DNA of 64,000 nucleotides from Methylobacterium sp. Leaf125 (GCF_001423085.1 NZ_LMNU01000023.1:62100-126099); one strand, 5' to 3'. Counted from the first letter of the stretch, positions 38,084 through 47,801 are shown. Notes: generated by a model from the letters alone, not told the origin. Numbers and translations: made by a program.

Positions 38084-38479
38084 ATGACCACCGGTCCGCA
38101 ATCCAGCATCCAGGGCCTGATCGGCGACGCCCTGCGGGAAACCAACGAACTTGCGCGAAAAGAGATTGCTCTTTTTCGCAACGAGATGACCAGCAACGTC
38201 CGAGCCTTGTTCATCGGGCTCGGGCTCCTCGTCGGCGCTGCCGTCTTTGGCGTCGTCGCCCTCTTCGTCCTCGTCGACGCCCTGGTGAAATGGCTTGCCA
38301 CCGTCGTTCATTCTGAAGCGCTGGCTGCCTTGATCGTCGGCGGTGTCCTCCTCGTCATTGCGGTGGCCCTGGCCCTGATCGGGCGGAATGCCATGTCGCT
38401 CTCCACCCTCGCCCCCGTCCGGACGACCCGCCAGGTCCGCGAGGACGCCCGTACGTTGTCTGAGAGGGTCTCGGGATGA
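38084..38479 (+). CDS. Phage-holin-family (YqjE-like) membrane protein
   Basis: 131-aa protein of the phage holin 3_6 superfamily (PF07332-like), the family of E. coli YqjE. Despite the name these are usually chromosomal membrane proteins with no phage link. An amphipathic N-terminus (GDALRETNELARKEIALFRNEM) is followed by two membrane helices (~45-70 and ~78-102) and a basic C-terminal tail. Its stop overlaps the start of the DUF3618 gene (ATGA), so the two are translationally coupled. The surrounding genes are not phage genes. Confidence 0.82.
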   Translation: MTTGPQSSIQGLIGDALRETNELARKEIALFRNEMTSNVRALFIGLGLLVGAAVFGVVALFVLVDALVKWLATVVHSEALAALIVGGVLLVIAVALALIGRNAMSLSTLAPVRTTRQVREDARTLSERVSG

Positions 38480-38868
38480 CCGAATCGTTGAACGATCTTG
38501 AGAAGGACATCGAGGCGAGCCGCGCCCGCCTCGACCAGACGATCGACCAGATTCAGGAGCGCCTCTCGGTCTCCAGCATCGTCGACGAGATGCTGGGCAA
38601 TGCCCGGCGTACGCCTCTCAGCGGCGCCTATGACGGGGCTTTGGAGGCTGTCCGGCGCAATCCGGTTCCGGTGCTCCTGATCGCCGCAGGTGTCGGCTGG
38701 CTGATTCACCGCATGTCCACCAACCAGCCGACGCCGGGGGTTCGCCGACGCGCGCGCCTCGCGGTCGACGGCCTCCCCGTGACGAAAACTGGTGCAGACC
38801 GCGTCTACGACCCAGACCTCCCGACGCAGCATCCCGTGAACCATCTCACCAGCGAAACGCAGATTTAA
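38476..38868 (+). CDS. DUF3618 domain protein
   Basis: 130-aa protein whose N-terminus (LNDLEKDIEASRARLDQTID and following IQERLS) is the recognisable DUF3618 helix. A short linker, one membrane helix (NPVPVLLIAAGVGWLIHRM, ~73-91) and a basic, probably disordered tail follow. DUF3618 genes commonly sit beside YqjE-like and YqjD-like genes. The start overlaps the preceding stop. I infer that it forms a membrane complex with the neighbouring products; no enzymatic motif is present. Confidence 0.85.
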   Translation: MTESLNDLEKDIEASRARLDQTIDQIQERLSVSSIVDEMLGNARRTPLSGAYDGALEAVRRNPVPVLLIAAGVGWLIHRMSTNQPTPGVRRRARLAVDGLPVTKTGADRVYDPDLPTQHPVNHLTSETQI

Positions 38869-38937
38869 GCTCTCGTTGGCGATCACACATGATTTGACCC
38901 GGCCCCCGCGGCCATCGGCGACCTTCAGGAGTAACCC

Positions 38938-39666
38938 ATGAGTTCGACCCAGAAACCCGGTGACGAGCACCGCTCGCTCCCGGACGATATCGCCCTCGCC
39001 GCCGGGATGCCGCGTGGCCATCAGGTGGAAGGCTCTCTGCACGATGTGCCCAGCCCTACATCTCAACACACAGGCACTCAAACCCACAGCATCTACACGA
39101 CCGAGGGAAGCCATACTTCGTCGACCTCCGATGCAATGAAGTCGCGCGCCAGCGACCTCCGCGACCGTGCATCCGAAACGGCAGCCGACGTTCGAGACCA
39201 GGTGTCCGACAAGGCCCAGGACCTGCGCGACCGCGCCTCGGATGTCTACGACGACGCCCGAAGCTGGGCCTCGGACACCCGCCAGGAAGGGCGACGTCGC
39301 ATCAACGATCTGAGCGAGCGCGGCAGCGCGCGTTTTCAAGATGGTCGCTCGGCCGTCGAGGACTTCGTTTCCGAGAACCCGCTGCTCGTCGGCGTGGTCG
39401 GTCTCGCGGCCGGTCTCCTGATCGGCGCCTTGCTTCCGCGGACGCGTACCGAGGACGAGAATGTCGGTCCCTGGGCGGACGAAGTGCGTGACCAGGGTCT
39501 GCGCTACGCACGCGACGTCACCCATCGCGGTCGCGAATTCGTGGCGAGCGCCCTCGATCCAGAGAACCTCAACGCGGCCGTCCAGCGGGCTGCCGGGAGC
39601 GAGCAACCCGGGAACCGGGATCAGGGTCAAGCTTCGTCTCCCGCCTCCGCGCCTAAGCCTCATTGA
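38938..39666 (+). CDS. YqjD/ElaB-like tail-anchored protein with repetitive helix
   Basis: 242-aa protein. Residues ~1-60 are Ser/Thr/His-rich and probably disordered. Residues ~62-135 form an apolipoprotein- or LEA-like charged helix of short repeats (SDLRDRASETAADVRDQVSD, then AQDLRDRASDVYDDARSWASD). A membrane helix (PLLVGVVGLAAGLLIGALLP, ~145-165) carries the ENPxxxG...R pattern typical of YqjD. Unlike YqjD it continues ~75 residues past the membrane helix. AGGAG precedes the ATG. It is the last gene of the EcfG-promoter operon, before a strong terminator. The LEA-like repeats would fit a role in desiccation or osmotic stress (inference). Confidence 0.8.
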   Translation: MSSTQKPGDEHRSLPDDIALAAGMPRGHQVEGSLHDVPSPTSQHTGTQTHSIYTTEGSHTSSTSDAMKSRASDLRDRASETAADVRDQVSDKAQDLRDRASDVYDDARSWASDTRQEGRRRINDLSERGSARFQDGRSAVEDFVSENPLLVGVVGLAAGLLIGALLPRTRTEDENVGPWADEVRDQGLRYARDVTHRGREFVASALDPENLNAAVQRAAGSEQPGNRDQGQASSPASAPKPH

Positions 39667-39697
39667 ACCGGACCACAGATCTTCCATAATTGGCATG

Positions 39698-39728
39698 AAG
39701 GGGCGGCACGTGATCGTGCCGCCCCTTT
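39698..39728 (+). terminator. Terminator of the stress operon
   Basis: A 13-bp perfect stem (AAGGGGCGGCACG/CGTGCCGCCCCTT) with a TGAT loop, ending in a short T stretch. It starts about 30 bp after the YqjD-like gene. Confidence 0.8.
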
Positions 39729-39787
39729 CCGCGTGGAAGGTCACGGATGGCTCGACGGTGCAGAGCCCAGCCGTTATCGGAAGAGCC

Positions 39788-40339
39788 ATGAAAATTGCCG
39801 ATTGCGAGATCCTGATCCTGCCGGGCTATGCTGGGTCCGAAGACGAGCACTGGCAAGCTCGCTGGGCCGATCGACTTTCCACAGGCCGCATCGTCGTACA
39901 GGATGACTGGCATCACCCCGATGCAGAGGCTTGGCGCAGGCGGATCGTCGAGGCCGTGAACAGCGCGACCCGCCCCGTGATCCTGATCGCGCACAGCCTC
40001 GGCGTCGTGGCGGCGGTGCAGGCCGCTCCAAACTTCGCACCGGGCATCGTACGCGGCGCGCTCCTCGTAGCCTTCCCCGACGTCGAGACGACGCCGAACC
40101 TGCCCGTCAGCGTAACCGCTTTCGCGCCGGTGCCGCGGGATCCATTGAACTTTCCATCTTTGGTGGTTGCCAGCCGCAACGATCCTTACTGCAGCTACGC
40201 CCGAGCCGAGGACTTCGCCTATGCCTGGGGTGCTGTCGTGGTCGATGCAGGCGAGTCTGGACACATCAACGTGGAGAGCGGGCACGGCCCCTGGCCGGAG
40301 GGTCTGATGCGCCTCGCCGGCTTCATGAAGACCCTCTAG
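39788..40339 (+). CDS. RBBP9/YdeN family alpha/beta hydrolase
   Basis: 183-aa small serine hydrolase of the RBBP9/YdeN family. The N-terminus (CEILILPGYAGSEDEHWQARW) is family-typical, the nucleophile elbow is AHSLG, the acid lies near VVASRNDPYCSY, and the catalytic histidine is probably in DAGESGHINVESGHGPWPEG. The physiological substrate of the bacterial members is unknown. An open extension runs upstream to 39461, but it crosses the terminator at 39698, so the ATG at 39788 is chosen. The gene converges with the YcjF gene, leaving only 3 bp between the stops. Confidence 0.9.
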   Translation: MKIADCEILILPGYAGSEDEHWQARWADRLSTGRIVVQDDWHHPDAEAWRRRIVEAVNSATRPVILIAHSLGVVAAVQAAPNFAPGIVRGALLVAFPDVETTPNLPVSVTAFAPVPRDPLNFPSLVVASRNDPYCSYARAEDFAYAWGAVVVDAGESGHINVESGHGPWPEGLMRLAGFMKTL

Positions 40340-40342
40340 CGG

Positions 40343-41374
40343 TCAGCCTTTCGCCTCATCTGCTAAGGGCTTCAGCAGTTCGCCCGCCACGTCCGAGAGA
40401 CGCGGCGGCGCCTCTCGCACGAACGGCAGGGGCCGGCAGACGGCCATCGCCGCGAGGCCGAAGCGAGCGGTCATCAGCCCGTTGAGCACACCCTCACCCA
40501 GCTTGGCGGAGACGCGGGCGGCGATGCCGAGGCCGAGCACCTGCTGGATCATGCTCTCCCCCACCGCCATCCCGCCCGTCACGGTGAGATGCGCGAAAGC
40601 GGCACGCGCCAAGCGCAGAAATCCGAGGAAGCCCGGGCGTCCGCCATAGATCGTGGCGATCCGGCGCAGCAGGCGCACGGCAGCGAAGATCACGAAGGCA
40701 ACATCGACGATGGCACGCGGGCTTAGGGCGGTCACCGCCGAGACCTGCTTAGCCGCTGCCGCGATGGCGTTGCGGGCTTGGCGGTCGAGAGGCGCGACCA
40801 ACTCGTGCTCGGCAAGGCCAAGGCGGTCGTCGACATCAAGGATGGCATCACCGAGAGTGGCGAGCCGAGCACGGCCTGCTGCCAGTGCAGAGCGCTCGGC
40901 GTAGAGACTCATCAGATCCCGGACGACGGCCTGTGCCGCGGAATGGTCGCGGGCGGCAATCGCCTCCATCGCCTTGCCGCGGACCCGCTCGATCTGTCGT
41001 TCGCGCCAGATTCCGGAGAGCTCCCGAGCGACGAGAGCCAAGAATGCGACCGCCGCAATGGCCAGCAGGACCAGGGCGACAGCGCCGAGCCAGGGCGCAG
41101 CGCTGAACAGATCGGCAATCAGGCGCTCTACCGACAATCCGACGCCGAGTGAAATAAGACCTCCAAGAGCGACGAGAAACAAGCTCAGCCATGGAGCACG
41201 CGCCTTTGGCGCGACAGGCACCGCGACACCGTCGGCGGCATCGACGATCTCGAAAGGTTCCTCGACGATGCGGACCTGCGCCGATGCCGTGGAAGGCGGT
41301 GCAGCACCGTCGGTGGTCGGCTCAGATCCGCTCGGCGGAATGCGGAACGCGCGGGGGCGGTTGCTTGAGCTCAT
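40343..41374 (-). CDS. YcjF/TIGR01620 family membrane protein
   Basis: 343-aa inner-membrane protein of the YcjF (DUF697/TIGR01620) family. A proline-rich N-terminus is followed by two membrane helices (~75-98 and ~105-130), a charged cytoplasmic region, and the conserved C-terminal DUF697 part (VTGGMAVGESMIQQVLG, then a segment ending CRPLPF). It lies 21 bp downstream of ycjX on the same strand, the standard pairing in proteobacteria; in E. coli the pair is sigma-32-induced. The function is unknown, probably as a membrane partner of the YcjX NTPase. Confidence 0.88.
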   Translation of the reverse strand: MSSSNRPRAFRIPPSGSEPTTDGAAPPSTASAQVRIVEEPFEIVDAADGVAVPVAPKARAPWLSLFLVALGGLISLGVGLSVERLIADLFSAAPWLGAVALVLLAIAAVAFLALVARELSGIWRERQIERVRGKAMEAIAARDHSAAQAVVRDLMSLYAERSALAAGRARLATLGDAILDVDDRLGLAEHELVAPLDRQARNAIAAAAKQVSAVTALSPRAIVDVAFVIFAAVRLLRRIATIYGGRPGFLGFLRLARAAFAHLTVTGGMAVGESMIQQVLGLGIAARVSAKLGEGVLNGLMTARFGLAAMAVCRPLPFVREAPPRLSDVAGELLKPLADEAKG

Positions 41375-41395
41375 AGCTGAGAGATCCCGGAGGCC

Positions 41396-42835
41396 TTAGG
41401 TGAGTTTGTCGCCAATGAGGAACTGCATGGCGCGGTCAAGCCGGATCTGCGGCAGGTCCCCCGGGCGGCCGAGCGCGTCGGGCTTCACGACAGGCGGTCG
41501 GAAGCGGGGAAACCGTAAGGATCCCGGCGGGACGGCACCCTCCAGTACCGCTTCCGGACGCTCCGGCAGCTCCCCGGGGAAGATCGCTGCCTCGCTCAAA
41601 CCGTCGAAGACTTCGTCGCCGACACGTTCACCCGCTTCCGGTGTCCCGGATACGGCACGGAGGATTTCGTCGCCGTCATGCACGGTGGTCTCGCGCGTCG
41701 CGCGGACCGAGGCCAAGGCGACGGTGCCGACCCGTGCACCGGCGGCCTCCGTCCGCCGCATCGCCCGGGAGACGAGGAGCCGTAGCAGGGCGTCGAGGCG
41801 ATCGTGGCTGGTCTGGTGCAGGTGGTCGGCCTTGGTGGCGGCGAACAGAATGCGCTCGGCGCGCGGTGCAAACATCCGGGACAGGATCGTATTGCGCCCG
41901 ATACGAAAGCTGAGGAGCACGGAGTCAAGAGCTTCCTCGAGCTCGGCCAGCGCGGCAGGCCCGGCATCCACGGCAGCGAGAACATCGACGAGGACGATCT
42001 GTCGGTCGACCCGTTGGAAGTGATTGCGGAAGAACGGCTCGACGACCTTCGCCTTGTAGGCCTCGAAGCGGCGCTCCATCAGCCCGCCGAGCGTGTCCGG
42101 GGCCAGCGTCTCGGGCAGGCTATCGAGCGGCGCGAAGGTCAGGGCCGGTGAACCGGCGAGGTCGCCAGGCATGAGGAAGCGTCCAGGCGGGGTCGTCGCC
42201 ACCGCCTCGGGACCGGCACGCAGGGCCGAGAGATAGGTCTTGAAGGCGGTGCTGGCGTGCTCGGCCACCACCTCGTCGAGAGGTCCGAGCGGGTCCAGCT
42301 GCTTCAGAGTCTCGAGCCAGGGCGCAGCCATGGCCCCGCGGCCACTCCGGCGCGTACCCGCGATCGTGGCGCGCGACCAAGCGGTGTAAGTTTGGTCGAT
42401 CAGCGCAAGATCGAGTAGCCACTCCCCCGGGTAATCCACGACATCGAGCATCAGTGTGCCGGGACCGGAGCGCCAGCCGCCGGATCGCTCGTACTCGATG
42501 GCCAAGCGGAACTGGCTGATTCGGTCGGTCGATCGTGGCCAAAGCCGCTGCTCGGTCAGGGCCGCAAAGTGCTCCTCGTAGGGAAAGCGTGGAATGTCGT
42601 CGTCCGGCTGCGGCACGAGGCGCGCCCGGCGCAAGCGGCCTTCATGGGCTGGCGCAAAGGCCGGGAGCGCATGAGCTTCCACGAGATGGTGGATCAGGGC
42701 GCTGGTGAAGACGGTCTTGCCCGAACGTGCAAGGCCGGTCACGCCGAGCCGCAAGGTCGGCTGAATCAGCAGGTCGCTCGACGCCTCGGCAAAGGCTTTG
42801 ACCGCGGAACCCGCACGCGCGGCGAAGCTGTTCAT
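41396..42835 (-). CDS. ycjX: YcjX-type P-loop NTPase
   Basis: 479-aa member of the YcjX family of stress-linked P-loop NTPases. The Walker A motif GLARSGKTVF lies near residue 35 and is followed by the family stretch TSALIHHLVE. LDVVDYPGEWLLDL is the switch/Walker B region, and ILVDVLAAVDAG or a nearby segment completes the NTP site. E. coli YcjX binds nucleotides and is heat-shock induced, but its substrate is unknown. ycjF follows 21 bp downstream. No membrane helices are visible, so it is probably cytoplasmic and recruited by YcjF. Confidence 0.9.
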   Translation of the reverse strand: MNSFAARAGSAVKAFAEASSDLLIQPTLRLGVTGLARSGKTVFTSALIHHLVEAHALPAFAPAHEGRLRRARLVPQPDDDIPRFPYEEHFAALTEQRLWPRSTDRISQFRLAIEYERSGGWRSGPGTLMLDVVDYPGEWLLDLALIDQTYTAWSRATIAGTRRSGRGAMAAPWLETLKQLDPLGPLDEVVAEHASTAFKTYLSALRAGPEAVATTPPGRFLMPGDLAGSPALTFAPLDSLPETLAPDTLGGLMERRFEAYKAKVVEPFFRNHFQRVDRQIVLVDVLAAVDAGPAALAELEEALDSVLLSFRIGRNTILSRMFAPRAERILFAATKADHLHQTSHDRLDALLRLLVSRAMRRTEAAGARVGTVALASVRATRETTVHDGDEILRAVSGTPEAGERVGDEVFDGLSEAAIFPGELPERPEAVLEGAVPPGSLRFPRFRPPVVKPDALGRPGDLPQIRLDRAMQFLIGDKLT

Positions 42836-42948
42836 GGCAACCTATTCGAGAGACGGGCTGGGAAGAGTGATACGTGACGGCGCGACGATATCGCTGAGGT
42901 GGCGCGACAGCGACGCCGCCGCAAGACTCGAAGGTGAGGCGCCCGCGA

Positions 42949-44184
42949 TCACGGTGAGTTGACGGCGGCGAGGTTTGTAGCGTCGAGACGTGCAATGGCG
43001 GCCTCAACCAAGGCAGGGCCGGCGCGCAGGGCTCCAAGCTCCACGCTCGACATCGCCAGCATGACCGGGGCTAGGTTCGGCAATGGACGTCCATCCGGTC
43101 CGAACAGTTTAAGATCGTCCTCGATCTTCAGGCCCGCGCTGGCGGCGATCCGGGTGGCATAATTACGAATTCGGGTCTCGTCGTTGCCGCAGAAGGGCGC
43201 TGGCACGCTGAGATCGAGTAGGGGCAGGCCGGGTAGACCCGCCGCAATCGACGGCAGGGCAGCGGACTCGGCCACGAAACGCTCCTGCAAACTCGCGGCC
43301 GACCCGGATTTTTGCAGCGTCGCAGATCGCTGGCCCGGCGATGCAGCGCCGAGAACAGCGCTCGGCTCGACCATCAGTACGGATGGTTTAGCGATCACGG
43401 TGGAGGGCTTCACCAGGATTTCTGAAGGCCGGACCAGCAGGGCCGATCTTGAGGCCATCACGGTTGCCGGCTGGGCTGAAGCCGGAGCTTTGACCATCCC
43501 CCGCACTGGGCTCGGACGCCCCCGCATGCGGGCCAACGGTGACCAGGGTTGAACCCTCAGGGGGCCGCCCCGCGCCGCATTCGACGGACGGGAGATTCCG
43601 CCGCGCGGATGGCGAGCGAGGAATCGCGCCCTGAGTGTGCCACCGATCCCACGGGGCGCGATCGCGAGGGCGATCTTTGCACCCGTTCGACGGTTCGCGA
43701 GGGGTGCGACCGACCCGACGGTCCGGCATTCGGCGGGCGCCCAGCGCCGCACGATGGCGAGCGCCGAGCGGCGGCCAAATTCGCGATAGTAGCGCCGGAG
43801 CAACTGTGCCGCGGCGTCTGCGCCATCGGCTGCGGAGGCAAATCCCGTATGGCCCTCACTGTCGGCGCCGATCTCGCCATTCCAGCGTGCCTTCTTGATG
43901 CACCAGTAATTGTTCAGCTTGACGCAGCGGGCAACGAAGGCCGGCTCGCTGGAGGTGTAGCGGGCCGCCAGGGCGAGCGAAGCCGGGCGCAGGTTCTCCG
44001 CCGCTTCATAGCGCCAGTTCGACACGGCCCGGCTCTCCGCCTGGAAGACCGGGACAGGCGGCGGACTCCCGTCGCGCGCCGCCAGCGTCAGTCGCCAGAG
44101 CGTCGCGTCCGGTCGAAGGTTTTCGGCCGTCCCCTCCAGGCGCGGCAGCAGCGTCGTAAGAAGGAGAAGCGTGGTGAGGAGCAC
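42949..44184 (-). CDS. Secreted protein of unknown function with a P5-like segment
   Basis: 411-aa protein with a short hydrophobic N-terminus (LLTTLLLLTTLLPRL) that may be a signal peptide. Residues ~80-155 (CVKLNNYWCIKKARWNGEIG, then TGFASAADGADAAAQLLRRY and IVRRWAPAEC) resemble the pattern of phage 'structural protein P5'-like or peptidoglycan-associated modules, where a glycine-rich start leads to an LxxYYxxxG...RWAP motif. The middle (~190-300) is basic and low in complexity. The C-terminus has FCGNDETRIRNYATRIA. I cannot assign a function. The start is a GTG without a clear ribosome site. It is followed downstream by ycjX (113 bp). Confidence 0.6.
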   Translation of the reverse strand: MLLTTLLLLTTLLPRLEGTAENLRPDATLWRLTLAARDGSPPPVPVFQAESRAVSNWRYEAAENLRPASLALAARYTSSEPAFVARCVKLNNYWCIKKARWNGEIGADSEGHTGFASAADGADAAAQLLRRYYREFGRRSALAIVRRWAPAECRTVGSVAPLANRRTGAKIALAIAPRGIGGTLRARFLARHPRGGISRPSNAARGGPLRVQPWSPLARMRGRPSPVRGMVKAPASAQPATVMASRSALLVRPSEILVKPSTVIAKPSVLMVEPSAVLGAASPGQRSATLQKSGSAASLQERFVAESAALPSIAAGLPGLPLLDLSVPAPFCGNDETRIRNYATRIAASAGLKIEDDLKLFGPDGRPLPNLAPVMLAMSSVELGALRAGPALVEAAIARLDATNLAAVNSP

Positions 44185-44238
44185 GGGATCTGCGAAGCTT
44201 GATCGGGATCAGGGCAACGGCGTCCGAGCGCGAAGGGT

Positions 44239-44757
44239 TCAATCCCCGATCTTGATGTCTCTCGGTGCAACGAAGCGCTCGAGTCGCCCCGTGCCGGCCG
44301 CAACTGTACTCCAGGCGTCGCCCTCGAAGTCCAGAACCACCACGGCGGCGGTGGGAAACTCCAGCGACAGCCGTTTGCGCCCGGCCTTCTCACCAGAGCC
44401 GGCCAACCGCATCGCCAAGTCCTGCAGGCCGGGATTATGACCAATCATGAGGAGGCTCCCAGCCGTATCCGGCGTGGTCTGCACGATTGAGAGCAAGGCT
44501 GCCTCAGGCGCATCGTAGATCGAGGGGACGATCTCAGCTTCGGGCCCCGTCAGGGCACTCTGAATCGCCTCCCAGGTCTCGCGAGTCCGCTTTGCTGGAG
44601 ACACGACGACCGCCTCGGGAATCAGCCCCTCGGCGGCAAGGTACGCGCCCATCTGCGGGGCAGCGCGCTTGCCGCGATCGTTCAGTGGGCGATCAAGATC
44701 GACGATGCCAGGCGGACGGTCGGATTTGGCGTGACGCAGGAGGATCAGGCGACGCAT
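44239..44757 (-). CDS. SixA-type histidine phosphatase
   Basis: 172-aa member of the histidine phosphatase superfamily, SixA subgroup. The N-terminal LILLRHAKSD carries the catalytic histidine (H9), and the second catalytic region is MIGHNPGLQDLAMRL, with VVVSPAKRTRETWEA between. E. coli SixA dephosphorylates phosphohistidine on phosphotransfer proteins such as PtsO/ArcB; the substrate here is unknown, though an Hpt protein is encoded at 52472. The start is the family-typical ATG of MRRLILLRH; no good ribosome site is visible, and the upstream open stretch is not protein-like. Confidence 0.88.
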   Translation of the reverse strand: MRRLILLRHAKSDRPPGIVDLDRPLNDRGKRAAPQMGAYLAAEGLIPEAVVVSPAKRTRETWEAIQSALTGPEAEIVPSIYDAPEAALLSIVQTTPDTAGSLLMIGHNPGLQDLAMRLAGSGEKAGRKRLSLEFPTAAVVVLDFEGDAWSTVAAGTGRLERFVAPRDIKIGD

Positions 44758-44952
44758 GCGAGCTTGGTCTTTCAGGTCAATCCGATGACGGGATGCGGGT
44801 CCAGGGAGGCGGACCGCGCTCGGCAACCCCGTAGCTCGGCCTCTTCAGTTTCATCACGAGCGTTCCGCTGGGAACGAGGCTTGCGCCAGAGCCCCACTCT
44901 ATCTCGGTCCGGCCGACTCTCCAGCCCCAGGGCCGATGCCCAGCGGTGCGGT

Positions 44953-45804
<852 letters not shown>

Positions 45805-45903
45805 GACGGTACTCGCGGGGTAGGGACGCTGGAACGTCCGGGGTTAGGGCGCGGCTAGGATCCCCGCAAGGCACCGGCCGCGGCCGACGAAGACCAGTCC
45901 GTT

Positions 45904-46554
45904 TTAGAGCGTCTTCCCGTCGTGCCAGACGCAATTCGAAGCCAAGATACCGAGGTTGACGTCGGACTTTTGTGGCTGGGGCAGGGTCTTTCCGTCCATG
46001 GCTAAGTCGATTTTGATCTCGACCTGACCCTTCTGCTCGTTCTGGCGACGTGAGAAGTAGCAGTATTGCTGGAACGGCTGGTCCTCGTTCGCGCGGAAGT
46101 TCCAACCGGTGACGATCTGGCCGTCCATGTAGGGCACCTGCTTGAACACCGTGAAGGTGGTGTTCACCGGGGCCTTGGAGGCCGGCGCTGCGTCGTTGCC
46201 GAGTTGCGCCTTCGTCGGCGTCGGCGCTCCGCCCGCCTTCGGCAATCCACCCTCAAGCTTCAAGACGTTATCCGTCAGTGTGACCTCGCCCTTGGTCTTG
46301 AGGGTCACGTCGGACAGGGCAGCCTGCATCGCGGCGGCGATCTTTTCGGCCGCCGAGTCGAACTGGTTCATGTAGGCGTAGCCGTAGGACGCTGCGCCGA
46401 CCCCGGCGCCAGCGAGAAGCAGGAAAGCCCCTGCCCCGACGGAGCGGAACAGGAAGGCGCGCGCGGCAACGATGCGCGCCTCGGCCCGTAGGCGCCCGTT
46501 CACGCTCTGAGCGAGGACGACGTTCTCGGGGGTACCTGAGGTGTGGATGCTCAC
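45904..46554 (-). CDS. Membrane-anchored protein of unknown function (coupled pair, second gene)
   Basis: 216-aa protein with one membrane helix (FLLLAGAGVGAASYGYAYM, ~44-62) and a C-terminal, probably periplasmic domain. The domain includes DVTLKTKGEVTLTDNVLKLEG, a Pro/Ala-rich loop, and a compact end with GWNFRANEDQPFQQYCYFSR and ASNCVWHDGKTL, holding two cysteines that could pair. Its ATG overlaps the stop of the preceding membrane gene, so the two are translated together. I do not recognise a family. Confidence 0.65.
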   Translation of the reverse strand: MSIHTSGTPENVVLAQSVNGRLRAEARIVAARAFLFRSVGAGAFLLLAGAGVGAASYGYAYMNQFDSAAEKIAAAMQAALSDVTLKTKGEVTLTDNVLKLEGGLPKAGGAPTPTKAQLGNDAAPASKAPVNTTFTVFKQVPYMDGQIVTGWNFRANEDQPFQQYCYFSRRQNEQKGQVEIKIDLAMDGKTLPQPQKSDVNLGILASNCVWHDGKTL

Positions 46555-47801
46555 GCGCCGGCTCCCGCGCTAGCGGCCTGGGCCGGACCGCGTCGATCGA
46601 TCGGGATCACCGCACCGCCGGGCGCGGGCGCTGCCGGGGCCGCAGCGGTCGCAGCGGCTGGGGTCGGAGCCGGGGCGGCCACCGACGGCTCATTCGGTAC
46701 GCCTCGAGGCTGGTGCAAAGCCATTTCCTCGCGCAGGGCATCAGTGATCGAATCGAGCATGTAGGGAGTCGCGGCCGGGTCGACGGTGGCGCCGAGGTCG
46801 TCCTCGTCCATGAAGGTCTTGCGCACCGAAACGGCGCACAGGGCGAGGATCGTGGAGGCGAAGGCGGCGCAGAGTGCCGGCACGAACACGAAGATGCGCA
46901 GGAAGGCGTGGACCTGTGCCTCGCTGACGTCGATCGGGTCGACACCGTACACCATGGCGGTGAAGGAATGCAGCTGTGAGCGGTTGACCGAGTTGCGATA
47001 GGCCTGCTCGGCATCCGCAACCTTGCGCTCCGCGGCGCCGCGGTCGAGTTCGCTGCGAGCCTTGCGGGCTTCCTCGAGCATCTTCGTGACGGCGCCTCGG
47101 TCAGCGCCGGCCTTGGCGACGCTTGCGTTGAGGGTCGCCGTGCGCGGATCGGTGACGCACTTCATGTTGGAGTAGCGCTGACCGCGACTGTTGGTGCCGT
47201 AGACGCGCTCGCAGCGCTGCGCCGGCAATCCGGCGAGCTGGCTGGAATTCTCGGCCGCGCGCTTCTCGATCTGATCGAGCTCGTTCGTATACTGCGCCAC
47301 CCGCGCATCCGCCGCGGCGATGCGATTGTCGATGGTGCCGCGATCGGCCTGGGCATCCTTCAGGGCGGTCTTCGCCTTGGCCGCATCCATCAGGCGCGGA
47401 TGGAACATCATCTCGCCGAGCTGGGACACCGACTTGGTGGTCACGCCGGCCGCGAAGATGATGCCCACGATCGCCAGCGCGCGGATGAAATAGGAGCGCT
47501 GCGTCCGGGCCAGGATACCGAGGGGGACGCGGCAGAGTTCCACGGCCGCGTAGACCAGCGGCGCGAGGAGCATGAAGTAGAAGGCTTGGGAATCGCCGTC
47601 GCTGTAGACGCCCGCGAACAGCCACGCACCCCAGAGCGAGGCACCGATGACCATGAATTCCACGAGATAGGCGATCGCGACGTAGCCCCACTTGATGCGG
47701 TAGCCCCTCTCGATATGCCGTTCGTGAGACCAGCGGTCGGTTTCCCGGCGCCATTCTCGAGCTTCACGTTGCACGTCGCGGTTGGGCGGCGTCTTTCGCA
47801 T
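46551..47801 (-). CDS. Multi-helix membrane protein with coiled-coil loop, unknown function (coupled pair, first gene)
   Basis: About 416 aa from the ATG at 47801 (MRKTPPNRD). After a charged N-terminus come three to four membrane helices (~35-60, ~68-85, ~100-120), then a long coiled coil (~140-275) containing a CERVYGTNSRGQRY loop with two cysteines, a further membrane helix (~305-330, FVPALCAAFASTILALCAV) and an Ala/Pro-rich tail. This is an unusual build, possibly a spacer or scaffold across the membrane. It overlaps the next gene by ATGA. A CtrA-type double site lies 36-50 bp upstream. The frame extends upstream to 47945, but this extension crosses the CtrA site and looks non-coding. Confidence 0.65.
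   Translation of the reverse strand: MRKTPPNRDVQREAREWRRETDRWSHERHIERGYRIKWGYVAIAYLVEFMVIGASLWGAWLFAGVYSDGDSQAFYFMLLAPLVYAAVELCRVPLGILARTQRSYFIRALAIVGIIFAAGVTTKSVSQLGEMMFHPRLMDAAKAKTALKDAQADRGTIDNRIAAADARVAQYTNELDQIEKRAAENSSQLAGLPAQRCERVYGTNSRGQRYSNMKCVTDPRTATLNASVAKAGADRGAVTKMLEEARKARSELDRGAAERKVADAEQAYRNSVNRSQLHSFTAMVYGVDPIDVSEAQVHAFLRIFVFVPALCAAFASTILALCAVSVRKTFMDEDDLGATVDPAATPYMLDSITDALREEMALHQPRGVPNEPSVAAPAPTPAAATAAAPAAPAPGGAVIPIDRRGPAQAASAGAGA

Noticed and set aside
38084..38479. Holin-family gene as evidence of a prophage
   Set aside because: This family is mostly chromosomal (YqjE type). There are no integrase, capsid or lysis genes nearby, and the operon context is stress-related.
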